NCBI GenBank assembly: GCA_022821235.1
Contig: JAJEEA010000327.1
Span: forward strand, 1 to 41,240
Direction: 5' to 3'
Length of the DNA: 41,240 nt
Origin: Vicinamibacteria bacterium
Lineage (GTDB): Bacteria; Acidobacteriota; Vicinamibacteria; Vicinamibacterales; UBA8438
Numbering within the stretch: the first letter of the stretch is position 1; each line of letters opens with the position of its first letter. The notes beneath the pieces were generated by a model that made no database searches, was not told the origin of the DNA, and saw only the letters and a program-made list of their open reading frames with translations. Made by a program: the position numbers and the translations under genes. Below, in pieces: positions 7,611 to 15,776 of the stretch.

Positions 7611-7823
7611 GAGTATCCTCCTGCGGCCAGCCGTCCCCCCACCGTCCACGCCGGAATCCCGCGTCGCATCGCCCCGGTGAACGCCCGATGCATGGGCCGA
7701 CGCGACGTGACGGCGCTCACACGTGTCCTCCTCCGGCCAGCCCTCTCTCCACCGTCCACGCCGGATTGCGCGTCGCACCGCTCCAGCGAACGCCGAGCAT
7801 GGGGCCGACGAGGCGTGACGACG
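7608..7823 (-). repeat. Tandem duplication of a translation start region (REP-B related)
   Basis: 7608-7713 and 7720-7823 are two similar ~105-bp copies. The gene-proximal copy carries AGGAGG and the working GTG of the small secreted protein. The distal copy carries GGAGGAGG and a GTG directly followed by TGA. Both contain the core GCGTCGCACCGC/GCGTCGCATCGC seen in other REP-B copies. The remainder of 7824-7946 shows no gene I can support. Confidence 0.65.
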
Positions 7824-7946
7824 GGGCGTACCCACAGCACGCACCGTGGAGCGCGCCCGGCGCCGGATCGGCGACATCATCGGTCGGGATGCAGCGCGCG
7901 TCGAACGCGGCCCGGACTCTTTCCCCGACTGTTCAGTCTGGTTCCG

Positions 7947-7976
7947 TTCCGCCCCCTTCTGCAAGCGCACTATAAT
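7947..7976 (+). promoter_or_regulatory. Promoter for recQ
   Basis: A perfect TATAAT at 7971-7976 follows a weak -35 (TTCCGC, 7947-7952) with an 18-bp spacer. Transcription would begin near 7983, which excludes the upstream GTG at 7979 as the recQ start and leaves a leader of about 115 nt. Confidence 0.6.
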
Positions 7977-8098
7977 CGGTGCGACGGCGACTTGGCGGAG
8001 GTTTCGTCCGAGGGTCGGCCATCGACCGACGGTGGTCGCGTATCCGACGAGACCCATCCGCGGGCCGCCCCGGCCCGATCCTTGCATTCCATTCACGC

Positions 8099-9982
8099 GT
8101 GCCGATTCCGCCCGAGGCAGCCCGTCCCGCCACCCCGCCGGTCGACGAGTCGGTCCTGCTCGAGACCCTCGAGCGGTACTGGGGCTATCGCGAGTTCCGC
8201 CCCCTGCAGCGGGAGGCGATAGGCGCGAACTTGCAGGGCCGCGACAGCGTGGTCGTGCTGCCCACCGGCGGCGGCAAGTCGCTGTGCTTCCAGATGCCGG
8301 CCCTCGTCGACCCCGGCGGCGGGGTGGGCCTCGTCGTCTCTCCCCTCGTCTCGCTGATGAAGGACCAGGTGGACGGCCTGGTCGCGAGCGGGGTGACGGC
8401 CGGCGCCCTCAACGCCTCGATCACGCCGGACGAACGGCGCCGGGTGTACGCCGACCTCGACGAGGGGCGCTGCCGGCTGCTGTACGTCACGCCGGAGCGC
8501 CTCGTGGGCGAGGGCGGCGAGGGGTTCCGAGCCCGGCTCCGGAGCTGGGGCGTCCGCTTCGTCGCGGTCGACGAGGCGCACTGCATCAGCCAGTGGGGCC
8601 ACGAGTTCCGCCCCGAGTACCGTCAGCTCGCGCAGGTCAGGGACGACTTCCCCGGGGCCGCGCTGCACGCGTTCACGGCAACCGCCACCCGGCGGGTGCG
8701 GGAGGACATCGTCGGGCAGCTCGCCCTGCGCAGTCCGGAGGTGCTCGTCGGCTCGTTCGACCGTCCCAACCTGGTCTACCGGGTGCGCACCCGCACCGGG
8801 CTCAAGGACCAGATTCGCAAGGTGCTGGACCGTCACGCCGGGGAGGCGGGCATCGTCTACTGCCTCTCGCGGCGCGAGGTCGAGTCGCTGGCGGAATGGC
8901 TGAAGGAGCAGGGCCACCGCGCCCGCCCCTATCATGCCGGCCTGGCCGACGAGACGCGGCGCCAGCACCAGGAGGAATTCCTCCGGGAGGACGTCGACAT
9001 CATGGTCGCGACGGTGGCCTTCGGCATGGGCATCGACCGGTCGAACATCCGCTTCGTGATCCACGCCGGATCACCGCGGTCGCTCGAGCACTACCAGCAG
9101 GAATCCGGGCGGGCGGGCCGGGACGGCCTCGAGGCCGAGTGCATCCTGTTCTACTCGGGCGCCGACTTCGCGCGGTGGCGGCAGATGCTCGAGCAGAGCG
9201 GCGAGCTGACGGACACCGCGCGGCGGCTGCTGACCGGCATGTCGCGGTACGCGGCCGGCACCCGCTGCCGGCACCGCACCCTCGTCGAGTACTTCGACCA
9301 GCCGTACGGGCGCGACGCCTGCGGCGGCGCCTGCGACTGGTGCCTCAAGGAGCTCGAGCGGGTGGACGACGAGCGGGTCCTCTGCCAGAAGATCCTGTCG
9401 GCGGTGGCCCGCCTCGGGCAGCGCTGGGGCGTCGGCCACGTCATCGACGTGCTGCGCGGGCGGACCACCGACGCGGTCGGCCGGGCGCGCCACCAGGGGC
9501 TGAGCACGTTCGGCCTGCTCGCCGAAGTCCCCGTCGCCGAGCTGCGCGGCTATCTCGACCAGCTCACCGAGCAGGACCTGCTGCTGCGCACGGCGGGGCC
9601 CTATCCCGTGCTCCAGCTCACCGACCGGGGGGTGGCGGCCCTGAAGGGCCGGGCCGAGGTCGAGCTCTACCGCCAGCCGCGGCCGGCGCCGGGCCAGCGC
9701 AAGCGTCGGCCCACGGAGGATCCCGCCACCTGGGACGGCGTCGACCGCGAGCTGTTCGACGCCCTGCGGCAGTGCCGCCTCGAGGTCGCGCGGGCACGCG
9801 GCGTCCCACCCTACGTCGTCTTCCACGACAACACGCTGCGCGACCTCGCGCGGCGGCGGCCCACCACGCCGGAAGAGCTGCTGCAGGTCTACGGCATCGG
9901 CGCCAAGAAGGCCGAGGACCTCGGGCCGATCGTGCTCGACGTGATCCGGGAGCATCGCGGGGAGCCCTCGGATCCGGTCTGA
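8099..9982 (+). CDS. recQ: ATP-dependent DNA helicase RecQ
   Basis: About 627 aa from GTG 8099, the best in-frame start after the promoter; no good SD is seen. Order of parts: motif 0 YWGYREFRPLQREAI; Walker A LPTGGGKS near residues 54-61; DEAH box VDEAHCISQWGHEFRPEYRQ near 157; FTATATRRVREDI; C-terminal RecA lobe with GIVYCLSRREVE and QQESGRAGRDG; RecQ zinc cysteines in CRHRTLVEYF...CGGACDWC; winged helix; and a C-terminal HRDC domain (DRELFDALRQCRLEVARARG ... YGIGAKKAEDLG). It unwinds DNA 3'-5' in recombination and fork repair. Length and all motifs are normal. Confidence 0.96.
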   Translation: MPIPPEAARPATPPVDESVLLETLERYWGYREFRPLQREAIGANLQGRDSVVVLPTGGGKSLCFQMPALVDPGGGVGLVVSPLVSLMKDQVDGLVASGVTAGALNASITPDERRRVYADLDEGRCRLLYVTPERLVGEGGEGFRARLRSWGVRFVAVDEAHCISQWGHEFRPEYRQLAQVRDDFPGAALHAFTATATRRVREDIVGQLALRSPEVLVGSFDRPNLVYRVRTRTGLKDQIRKVLDRHAGEAGIVYCLSRREVESLAEWLKEQGHRARPYHAGLADETRRQHQEEFLREDVDIMVATVAFGMGIDRSNIRFVIHAGSPRSLEHYQQESGRAGRDGLEAECILFYSGADFARWRQMLEQSGELTDTARRLLTGMSRYAAGTRCRHRTLVEYFDQPYGRDACGGACDWCLKELERVDDERVLCQKILSAVARLGQRWGVGHVIDVLRGRTTDAVGRARHQGLSTFGLLAEVPVAELRGYLDQLTEQDLLLRTAGPYPVLQLTDRGVAALKGRAEVELYRQPRPAPGQRKRRPTEDPATWDGVDRELFDALRQCRLEVARARGVPPYVVFHDNTLRDLARRRPTTPEELLQVYGIGAKKAEDLGPIVLDVIREHRGEPSDPV

Positions 9983-10138
9983 GGCGGTCGCTGGGCGACG
10001 CCACGGCCAGCCCTTCGTCCCGCCCGGAAGGTCGCGGCCGGATCGGCCGCCGGGCGGCCGGCTGCGCGGTCGCCGGCTACGGACCCTCTCGCACCGGTGT
10101 GAAGCGCTCTCGCCGCCCGCATTGCCATTTACGCCCAT

Positions 10139-10166
10139 GTAACTTACAATTAACATACATTTAACA
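10139..10166 (+). promoter_or_regulatory. Candidate Pho box / AT-rich promoter
   Basis: TTAACA occurs at 10150-10155 and again at 10161-10166, exactly 11 bp apart, with a weaker third unit (GTAACT) at 10139. PhoB/PhoP-type regulators bind such 11-bp direct repeats, and a near-identical pair precedes pstS here. The run is strikingly AT-rich against its surroundings, so it could also simply contain the core promoter for the gene at 10213. 9983-10138 holds nothing else I can support. Confidence 0.5.
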
Positions 10167-10212
10167 CCGCAGGGCCGGGCGCCACCCGGCGCCGGCCTGG
10201 GGGGACACGCTG

Positions 10213-10641
10213 ATGAACACCCTGCGAAGCATCGGACCTGTCACCTTCGCCGTCGTCATCCTCGCAACCGCCGGCTTGCACGCGGGCGCGACGTCGACCC
10301 AACGACCCTCGACCCCGACAGCGGCGCAACCGTCCGCACTCTCCGAACCCCAGCCCACTCTGCTCGTCGCCGCGCCCGGCGAGGTCGAGATCGAGATCAT
10401 GATAAGGCCGACCGAGCACTCCCGCGAGCTTCGCATCTTCGCCGACTCGGGCTCGTACTACCGCAGCACGAGCATCGGCCTGCGGGGCATCGACTCCGAG
10501 CCGCTGCACAGCTTCATCTGGCGCGGCTTCCCCGTTGGAGACTACGAGGTCGTGGGAGTCCTGCTCGACGACCGCGGGCAGGAAGAGGTGGTGGTGCAGG
10601 CGGCGATGCGGGTCGTTGTCCGCCAGGAGTCCGCGCCGTAG
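10213..10641 (+). CDS. Secreted protein of unknown function
   Basis: 142 aa, with ATG 10213 preceded by GGGGGGA. The N-terminus MNTLRSIGPVTFAVVILATA plus GLHAGA is a signal peptide, followed by a Thr/Pro/Ser-rich linker (TQRPSTPTAAQPSALSEPQP) and a roughly 95-residue beta-rich domain (EVEIEIMIRPTEHSRELRIF ... YRSTSIGLRGIDSEPLHSFI). I do not recognise a family. The C-terminal QESAP and the stop codon lie inside the left arm of a REP-A element, so the repeat defines the end of this protein. The upstream 11-bp direct repeats suggest phosphate control. Confidence 0.65.
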   Translation: MNTLRSIGPVTFAVVILATAGLHAGATSTQRPSTPTAAQPSALSEPQPTLLVAAPGEVEIEIMIRPTEHSRELRIFADSGSYYRSTSIGLRGIDSEPLHSFIWRGFPVGDYEVVGVLLDDRGQEEVVVQAAMRVVVRQESAP

Positions 10642-10705
10642 AACGGTGCAGACTCCTGGAGGGTTGGTTGGGCGCCAAGCGGAGCCGAAGGCGACGATGG
10701 GCGGG
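10622..10705 (-). repeat. REP-A palindromic element
   Basis: CCAGGAGTC at 10622 pairs with GACTCCTGG downstream around an inner GC arm, followed by the second module GGAGGGTTGGTTGGGCGCC and AAGCGGAGCCGAAGGCGACG. The same two-module sequence recurs about eight more times in the window in both orientations. The left arm overlaps the end of the preceding gene. The rest of 10706-10954 contains a GCTAGC direct repeat and no gene I can support. Confidence 0.8.
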
Positions 10706-10954
10706 CTAGCGATGGCTAGCGGGCGGCGCGGCTGGCGAAGCTGCCAAAGGGCTCCCTGAAGCGCGCGGGTATGTGCCGTCCGGCAACTCTCCGGAAGCTG
10801 GATCGCCACCGGATAGGGGCACGAGCGGCGCGGGCGGGCGCTCCGGACCTGAGGGCAGCCGCGGCCGCGGCGACTACCGGTAACGGGCCCCTCCAGGTCT
10901 CTCCGCCTCCATTCGCCTCGCGAACCCGGGTCCGGCGGCGAGTGCGCGGGGGCG

Positions 10955-10976
10955 GGGGACGGGCCGCCCCGTCCCC
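10955..10976 (-). terminator. Hairpin after the OmpA-like gene
   Basis: GGGGACGGG (10955-10963) pairs with CCCGTCCCC (10968-10976) around a CCGC loop, 12 nt past the OmpA-like stop on the minus strand. It has no U-run and is a likely 3'-end hairpin for the VWFA-OmpA transcript. Confidence 0.5.
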
Positions 10977-10987
10977 GCGCGGCCCGG

Positions 10988-11656
10988 TCACGTCCTCACG
11001 CGGATCACCACGCGGCGATTCTGGGCCCGCCCCTGCGCGGTGTCGTTCGGCGCCGCGGGACGATCCTCCCCGTAGCTGTACACGCTCATCTTGTGGAGCG
11101 GCACGTTGTGCTGCTCGTAGAGGTACCGCTGCACCGCCTCGGCCCGCCGCATGCCCAGTTGGAGGTTGAAGTTCGCGCCGCCGATGGAATCGGTGTGGCC
11201 CTCGATCTCGATGAACTCGTTCTGCCCGTCGCCGGCGAGCTGCCCAACCAACTGGTCGAGCCGGGCCCGGGCCGCGTCCGGCAGGTCGTCCTGGCCGATG
11301 GCGAAGTTGCCCTGGTCCTCGCTCAGGGTGACCTCGAAGATCAGGCGGCCGGCCGCCGCCGCCATCTCGTCGACGCGGACGCCGACCTCCCCCGCCGCCG
11401 CCGCCGCGCCGTCCGCCGCCGCCTGCGCCATCTGGGCCGACTGACCGGCCGCCATCGCCCGCTGGTCGACCTCGGCGATCTGCTCCTCGTTCTGAAGCGC
11501 CCGCTCCTGGACCTCCTCGACCGACACCGCCACCGTATCGATCTTGGCGTCGACGACGGCGGTCTCGGTCCGCACGAAGCCCCGGGTCGCGCAGGCCGGC
11601 GCCACCAACGCGATCAGTGCCGCCAACGTCGCCATTCTCCACATCGTCACTCGCAT
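10988..11656 (-). CDS. OmpA-family lipoprotein (peptidoglycan-associated)
   Basis: 222 aa from ATG 11656, with a purine-rich SD (GGGAGAG). The leader MATLAALIALVAPAC looks like a lipobox, suggesting an outer-membrane lipoprotein. Residues about 25-100 are an Ala/Gln/Glu-rich helical, likely coiled-coil stalk (VSVEEVQERALQNEEQIAEV). The C-terminal ~110 residues are the OmpA peptidoglycan-binding domain: ARARLDQLVGQL, EIEGHTDSIGGANFNLQLGM, RRAEAVQRYL and the terminal QGRAQNRRVVIRV. It probably tethers the outer membrane to the wall. It overlaps the VWFA gene by 10 nt and is co-transcribed with it. Confidence 0.9.
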   Translation of the reverse strand: MRVTMWRMATLAALIALVAPACATRGFVRTETAVVDAKIDTVAVSVEEVQERALQNEEQIAEVDQRAMAAGQSAQMAQAAADGAAAAAGEVGVRVDEMAAAAGRLIFEVTLSEDQGNFAIGQDDLPDAARARLDQLVGQLAGDGQNEFIEIEGHTDSIGGANFNLQLGMRRAEAVQRYLYEQHNVPLHKMSVYSYGEDRPAAPNDTAQGRAQNRRVVIRVRT

Positions 11657-12633
11657 GGTCTCTCCCTCGCTGCAGGTCGTCTGTCCAGTTTCGCCCTGCC
11701 CGCCACGTAGCCGCGGCGGGCATGAACCGTCAGCCGATCGTCCACCGTCCGAAGCTCTATGGGGTGCCACCCCCGCCGGAAGCCGGGCCTGAACGTCACC
11801 ACGTACTGATACCGCAGGCCCGGCAGCAACTCTGCCACGGCTTCAAGCATATCCCCTTCCCCGCCGGTCGCGCGTACGCTCCCCCCGGTCCAACGCGCGA
11901 GATCGACGAGGGTGGCCGACAGGGCGGCGCTGTCGGGTCCGCCCGCGCCGCCGGGCCCGTCGCGCCGGTCCAGCACCCCGCCGACCGTGAGCAGATGCAC
12001 CTGCACGGCGATGGCGCTCGCGACCCCGGACACCTCCTCCACGGTGCGGCGGCTGCCGGTGTCCACGCCGTCCGTCACCACGAGGAGCGCGCCGTGGCGG
12101 TCGCCGCTTCTGCCCACGAGAGTCGCGGTGTCGGCCACCGCATCGTAGAGCGAGGTCCGGCCGTACGGCCGGCCCGCCAGGTCCGCCCGGTCGAACCGGC
12201 CCAGGTCCCCCGTGAACGGCACGACCTCGCGCAGCGCGGTGTCGAACGAGAACAGCGCGGCCTCGTCGCGGCCCGGCTGCAACGAGCCGACGACGGTCCT
12301 CACGGCGCGCCGGGCGCGCGCGATGTTGCCGTCGACGGCCATGCTTCCGCTCATGTCGAGCAGCACCGCGATGCGGAGCGGCGCGTCGCTCTCGAACACG
12401 CTCCGGATGGGACGTCCGAACCCGCTGTCGACGAGCCGGAAGTCCCGGCAGGCGAGACCCCGCACGAGGCGCCCCCGGGAATCGCGGACGGAGGCGTTGA
12501 CGGTGACCATGTCGACGCCGGAGCTGAAGACCGGCGCCGCGTCCCGGGTCACCGGGCCGACGGCGCGCTGCCCCGCCACCGCCGGAGCCGACAGCAGCAG
12601 CAGGCCGAGCATCGAGAGCTTCACGCGGGACAT
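11647..12633 (-). CDS. VWFA domain protein, acidobacterial type
   Basis: 328 aa from ATG 12633; ATG 12657 is an alternative. A signal peptide (MSRVKLSMLGLLLLSAPAVA) is followed by FSSGVDMVTVNASVRDSRGR and LVRGLACRDFRLVDSG, the conserved opening of the VWFA-related Acidobacterial domain. The von Willebrand A domain then begins with the MIDAS motif DMSGS at residues 93-97 and keeps GRTSLYDAVADTA (the T of MIDAS) and LLVVTDGVDTGS (its Asp). These proteins are secreted, metal-dependent adhesion or scaffold proteins of unknown partner. This family is the best taxonomic marker in the window. Confidence 0.88.
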   Translation of the reverse strand: MSRVKLSMLGLLLLSAPAVAGQRAVGPVTRDAAPVFSSGVDMVTVNASVRDSRGRLVRGLACRDFRLVDSGFGRPIRSVFESDAPLRIAVLLDMSGSMAVDGNIARARRAVRTVVGSLQPGRDEAALFSFDTALREVVPFTGDLGRFDRADLAGRPYGRTSLYDAVADTATLVGRSGDRHGALLVVTDGVDTGSRRTVEEVSGVASAIAVQVHLLTVGGVLDRRDGPGGAGGPDSAALSATLVDLARWTGGSVRATGGEGDMLEAVAELLPGLRYQYVVTFRPGFRRGWHPIELRTVDDRLTVHARRGYVAGRAKLDRRPAARERPCE

Positions 12634-12789
12634 TCGGACCACCGGTTCGGCAGACATCCGTGGGCGACCACGCCCGGAGACCGTCGCCTACGATTCTACG
12701 GCTTTTCGCGTCGGCCGTGCACGGCGCTGCGCGCCGCCGGCGGGAACGCCGCGTCGACGGACGGGACGGACGGGAGGCCGACGGGCCGA

Positions 12790-13608
12790 TCAGGCGGGAA
12801 CCAGCACCAGGTCCGGGCGGGGAGGCCGGCGCGCCGCCATCGCCGCCTGCAGCCGGCGTCTGAACTCGGCATAGGGCAGCACCTCGAACCGGCCGTCGTG
12901 ATGCTCGACGAGCGCGGTCAGCGACTCGACCCAGTCCCCGGAGTTCAGGTAGTGGACGTCGCCGATCCGCTTGTCGGCAGGCGTGTGGATGTGCCCGCAG
13001 ATGACCCCGACGCAGCCGCGGGCCCGGGCCAGCGCCTGGAGCTGGCTCTCGTAGTTGCCGATGAAGCTCACGGCGTCCTTGACCCGCGCCTTGATCGCCC
13101 GGCTCAGCGAGTAGTACCCCCGCCCGCGCCACGCACGGTACCGGTTGTAGAGCCGGTTCACCTGCAGGAGCCCCTGGTAGCCGACGGCCCCGAGCACCGC
13201 GAGGTACCGATGGCGGCGGGTCACCACGTCGAAGACGTCGCCGTGCACCACCAGGTAGCGCCCGGCGGCGGCGTCGAGCACGTAGTCCTCCCCGATGTAC
13301 AGCTTGTGCATGCGGATCGGCAGCACGCGGGCGAGGACGTCGTCGTGGTTGCCCCGCAGGTAGATGACTTGGGTGTCCCGCTTCTCCATGTGCTTCAGCA
13401 CCAGCCGCACGAACCGCGTGTGCCGGTTCTGCCAGCCGCCCTTCCGCATGAGGCTCCAGCCGTCGATGATGTCGCCGTTCAGGATCAGCCGCTCGCAGTG
13501 AACGTGCCGGAGAAAATGGTTGACCTCGTCGGCGTGGCACTCGGCCGTTCCCAGATGCACGTCCGACAGCACCACGGTCTTGAAACGCAACACGGTCTTC
13601 TTGCTCAT
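12790..13608 (-). CDS. PlcP-like metallophosphoesterase (COG2908)
   Basis: 272 aa from ATG 13608, with GAGGAG upstream. It is a calcineurin-like phosphoesterase: SDVHLGT (D16, H18), LNGDIIDGW (D46), RGNHDD (N87, H88), VHGDVFD and CGHIHTP supply the metal ligands. Overall it resembles rhizobial PlcP, the phospholipase C of phosphate starvation, more than LpxH: the central basic helices (VNRLYNRYRAWRGRGYYSLS) and the NSGDWVESLTALVEHHDGRF ending are characteristic. Automatic annotation would call it UDP-2,3-diacylglucosamine hydrolase. It overlaps the upstream glycosyltransferase by ATGA, as plcP and agt genes pair elsewhere. Inferred role: removing phosphate head groups so a glycolipid can replace phospholipid. 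Confidence 0.78.
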   Translation of the reverse strand: MSKKTVLRFKTVVLSDVHLGTAECHADEVNHFLRHVHCERLILNGDIIDGWSLMRKGGWQNRHTRFVRLVLKHMEKRDTQVIYLRGNHDDVLARVLPIRMHKLYIGEDYVLDAAAGRYLVVHGDVFDVVTRRHRYLAVLGAVGYQGLLQVNRLYNRYRAWRGRGYYSLSRAIKARVKDAVSFIGNYESQLQALARARGCVGVICGHIHTPADKRIGDVHYLNSGDWVESLTALVEHHDGRFEVLPYAEFRRRLQAAMAARRPPRPDLVLVPA

Positions 13609-14789
13609 GTCCGGCTCCTCGTCGTGGACGCCATGCGGGTCGGCGCCGCCGCAACGCTCGACCCGACCTCCCGCAATGCGCGCTCGAACTCGTCGACGAC
13701 GGCCGGCCACGAGAGGGCCAGGGCGGTCTGTCGGGCGGCGCGCCGGACCCGCGGCCACTCGGGGACGCGGGCCATGAGGGCGGCGGCGGTGGCGGTGAAG
13801 GCGCGGGCGTCGCGCCGCGGCACGAGCCAACCGTTGTCCCCGAACCGGATGCACTGCCCGGCCGCCGCGTAGTCGAACGCGAGCACCACGAGACCGCTCG
13901 CCATCGCCTCCGGCACCACGTTGCCGAACGTCTCGGTGAGGCTCGGAAACAGGAACAGGTCGCCGGAGGCGTAGTGGCGGGCGAGGTCCTCCCCGTCACG
14001 CATGCCCGCGAAGTGATAGTCGGGGTGTTCCCGTTCGAGCCGGCGGCGGGCGGGGCCGTCACCCACCAGCACGAGCCGGGGCGCGGGCCGGTGCATCCGA
14101 CGCATCGCCTCGAAGCTGTCGACCAGCAGCTCGAGGTTCTTCTCGGGGGCAAGGCGCCCCACGTGAATCACCACGGGAGTCTCCGGTCCGGCGCCCCAGA
14201 CCCTGCGAAGCTGCGAATCGCGGCGGACGGGGCCGAACAGGTCGGTGTCGACCCCGCGGCCGAGAATCCCCAGGTTCCGGAACCCGGCGCGGTCGAGCTC
14301 CTCCCGCACCGTCGCGGAGGGGACGAGGGTCCGCCGGGTCAGGTTGTGGAGCGTCCGCAGATAGCACAGGGTGACGCGCCTCAGGGGAGCGGCGCGGTAG
14401 TGCGCCGCGAAGGCGTGGAAGTTCGTGTGGAAGCTTGAGCTGACGGGCATGCCGAGCCGGCGGGCGGCGATGACCGCCGACCAGCCGAGCGGACCCTCGG
14501 TGGCGACGTGCACCACGTCCGGGCGGTCGGCCCGCCACCGGCGGAGCAGCGTCCGGCCCGCCGGCAGCCCCACCCGCAACGCGGCGTATCCGGGCAGGGG
14601 CACGCTCGCCACCGGCCATTCCTCCCAGTCCGCGGGCGGTGCGTTCTCGACGCCCGCCATCGGGAAGCGCGGTCTCACGACGACGAGCCGGTGGCCGCGT
14701 GCGGAGAGGCCGGCCACCAACCGGTGCAGCGAGCCGGCCGCGCCGTTGACCTCGGGAGGAAACGTCTCGGTAACCAGCGTGATGCGCAT
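13605..14789 (-). CDS. GT4-family glycosyltransferase (Agt-like)
   Basis: 394 aa from ATG 14789, where the fold begins (MRITLVTETFPPEVNGAAGS). It is a GT-B enzyme: the N-terminal domain contains ADRPDVVHVATEGPLGWSAV and SSFHTNFHAF, and the C-terminal domain has VVIHVGRLAPEKNLELLVDS and the donor-binding FPSLTETFGNVVPEAMASG (E-x7-E). The closest characterised kin are MgtA/Agt-like lipid glycosyltransferases. Coupling to the PlcP-like gene suggests transfer of a sugar to diacylglycerol. Donor sugar is unknown. Upstream are an 8-bp dyad and a weak Pho-box-like pair. Confidence 0.85.
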   Translation of the reverse strand: MRITLVTETFPPEVNGAAGSLHRLVAGLSARGHRLVVVRPRFPMAGVENAPPADWEEWPVASVPLPGYAALRVGLPAGRTLLRRWRADRPDVVHVATEGPLGWSAVIAARRLGMPVSSSFHTNFHAFAAHYRAAPLRRVTLCYLRTLHNLTRRTLVPSATVREELDRAGFRNLGILGRGVDTDLFGPVRRDSQLRRVWGAGPETPVVIHVGRLAPEKNLELLVDSFEAMRRMHRPAPRLVLVGDGPARRRLEREHPDYHFAGMRDGEDLARHYASGDLFLFPSLTETFGNVVPEAMASGLVVLAFDYAAAGQCIRFGDNGWLVPRRDARAFTATAAALMARVPEWPRVRRAARQTALALSWPAVVDEFERALREVGSSVAAAPTRMASTTRSRT

Positions 14790-14830
14790 GGGCGTCGGCG
14801 CCGGAGCACGCCGCCACGCCACTGAATACG

Positions 14831-14878
14831 CCATCGGTGCGACGGACCGATGGCGAGTCGATTACGCGCCGGTAAACA
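14831..14878 (-). promoter_or_regulatory. Dyad and weak Pho-box-like repeat before the glycosyltransferase operon
   Basis: 14831-14853 is a perfect inverted repeat: CCATCGGT, 7-nt spacer, ACCGATGG. Next to it TTACGC (14862) and TAAACA (14873) lie 11 bp apart, loosely matching the hexamer pair upstream of pstS. The dyad could be an operator or a leader hairpin 42-64 nt before the start codon. Only the dyad is strong evidence. Confidence 0.4.
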
Positions 14879-14928
14879 AACGCCGGGAAGGAGACGCGAC
14901 CCCGGGGCCGGGCACCAAGGGCCTGCGC

Positions 14929-15000
14929 CGCGGAACGGCGCGGAGGCCTGGAGGACGGTTGGGCGACCGGCGGAGCCGAAGGCGACGATGGGCGGGCGCG
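14929..15000 (-). repeat. REP-A palindromic element
   Basis: This copy contains GCGCCGCGGAACGGCGC (a hairpin) followed by GGCCTGGAGGACGGTTGGGC and CGGAGCCGAAGGCGACGATG, the two REP-A modules in the same orientation as the copy at 10622. It occupies the gap between the divergent-upstream region of the glycosyltransferase and the YdcF-like gene's 3' end. Confidence 0.75.
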
Positions 15001-15048
15001 GTTGAGGGGACCGCCGCATCACCGGGCGCCGCGAGGCGCGCGGGAACG

Positions 15049-15702
15049 TCAGGGCGGCGCGGCCGGCTCCAGGAGCCGCGCCGTCTCGCGGGCCGCCGCG
15101 CGCACCGCCGGGGGAACCGCGCACGGCGCTAGGTCGCCGGCCGCGCCATACACGTCCAGGCGCCGGACCTCCGCCACCAGCCGCGCCGCGAAGTCCGCCC
15201 GGCTCCGGTCCAGGTGATCGAGAAGCGACCCGGCGGGGGGACACCCGCGCACCTGCACGCCGGGATGCTGGCGGGCGAAGGTCGCGAGGCACCGCCGCAT
15301 CGCGAACGCCTTGGCCACCAGCAGCGCGGAACGCGGCTCGTGTCCCGCCGCCTCGAGAACGGTCATGCCGAACCGTACGTTCTCCAGCGTGTTCCCGGCG
15401 TCGACCTCGGTGACGACGGCCGCGGCGGGCACGCCCCGGCGCACCAGCTCGTCCTTGAAGACGAGCGCCTCCGGCTTGTCGAAGACGTGCTCGGTCATCG
15501 GGCCGGCCCGTCCCGACACGAGCACGCGCGGCGCCCATCCCGCCTCGAAGAGCTGCGCCGCCCGCCGGGGCACCTCGAGTCCCCGGCTGCCGAACACGAA
15601 GATGACGTCGCTCGGCGCCGGCGGCTCGATCGGGCACAGGTAGCTCCAGATCGGCTGCAGCAGCCGCACGTACTCCCCTGCCTCGAGGCTCTCGATGCGC
15701 AT
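15049..15702 (-). CDS. YdcF-like (DUF218) protein
   Basis: 217 aa from ATG 15702 (MRIESLEAGEYVRLLQPIWS). It matches the DUF218/YdcF Rossmann-like fold: PSDVIFVFGSRG, then APRVLVSGRAGPMTEHVFDK, VDAGNTLENVRFGMTVLEAA (the conserved S/T-x-E-N element) and SALLVAKAFAMRRCLATFAR. Members bind S-adenosylmethionine or act in envelope metabolism, but activity is poorly defined. No membrane segment is visible, so this is a soluble member. The upstream gap carries degenerate REP-A copies. Confidence 0.78.
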   Translation of the reverse strand: MRIESLEAGEYVRLLQPIWSYLCPIEPPAPSDVIFVFGSRGLEVPRRAAQLFEAGWAPRVLVSGRAGPMTEHVFDKPEALVFKDELVRRGVPAAAVVTEVDAGNTLENVRFGMTVLEAAGHEPRSALLVAKAFAMRRCLATFARQHPGVQVRGCPPAGSLLDHLDRSRADFAARLVAEVRRLDVYGAAGDLAPCAVPPAVRAAARETARLLEPAAPP

Positions 15703-15776
15703 GCCGATCTTCCGGCCCGCCGCGTCGTCCGGCTCCGCCTGGCCCGGAAAAACCGTCGCCGACAGCTCCCTCACCG

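Noticed and set aside
10706..10954. Possible short genes in the 3' gap of recQ/OmpA region
   Set aside because: No start with SD and no protein-like composition; only repeat-derived sequence and hairpins.
12790..13608. Calling the phosphoesterase LpxH
   Set aside because: The metal motifs fit both, but the length, basic central helices, WVESLTALVEHHDGRF ending and pairing with a GT4 enzyme fit PlcP better.
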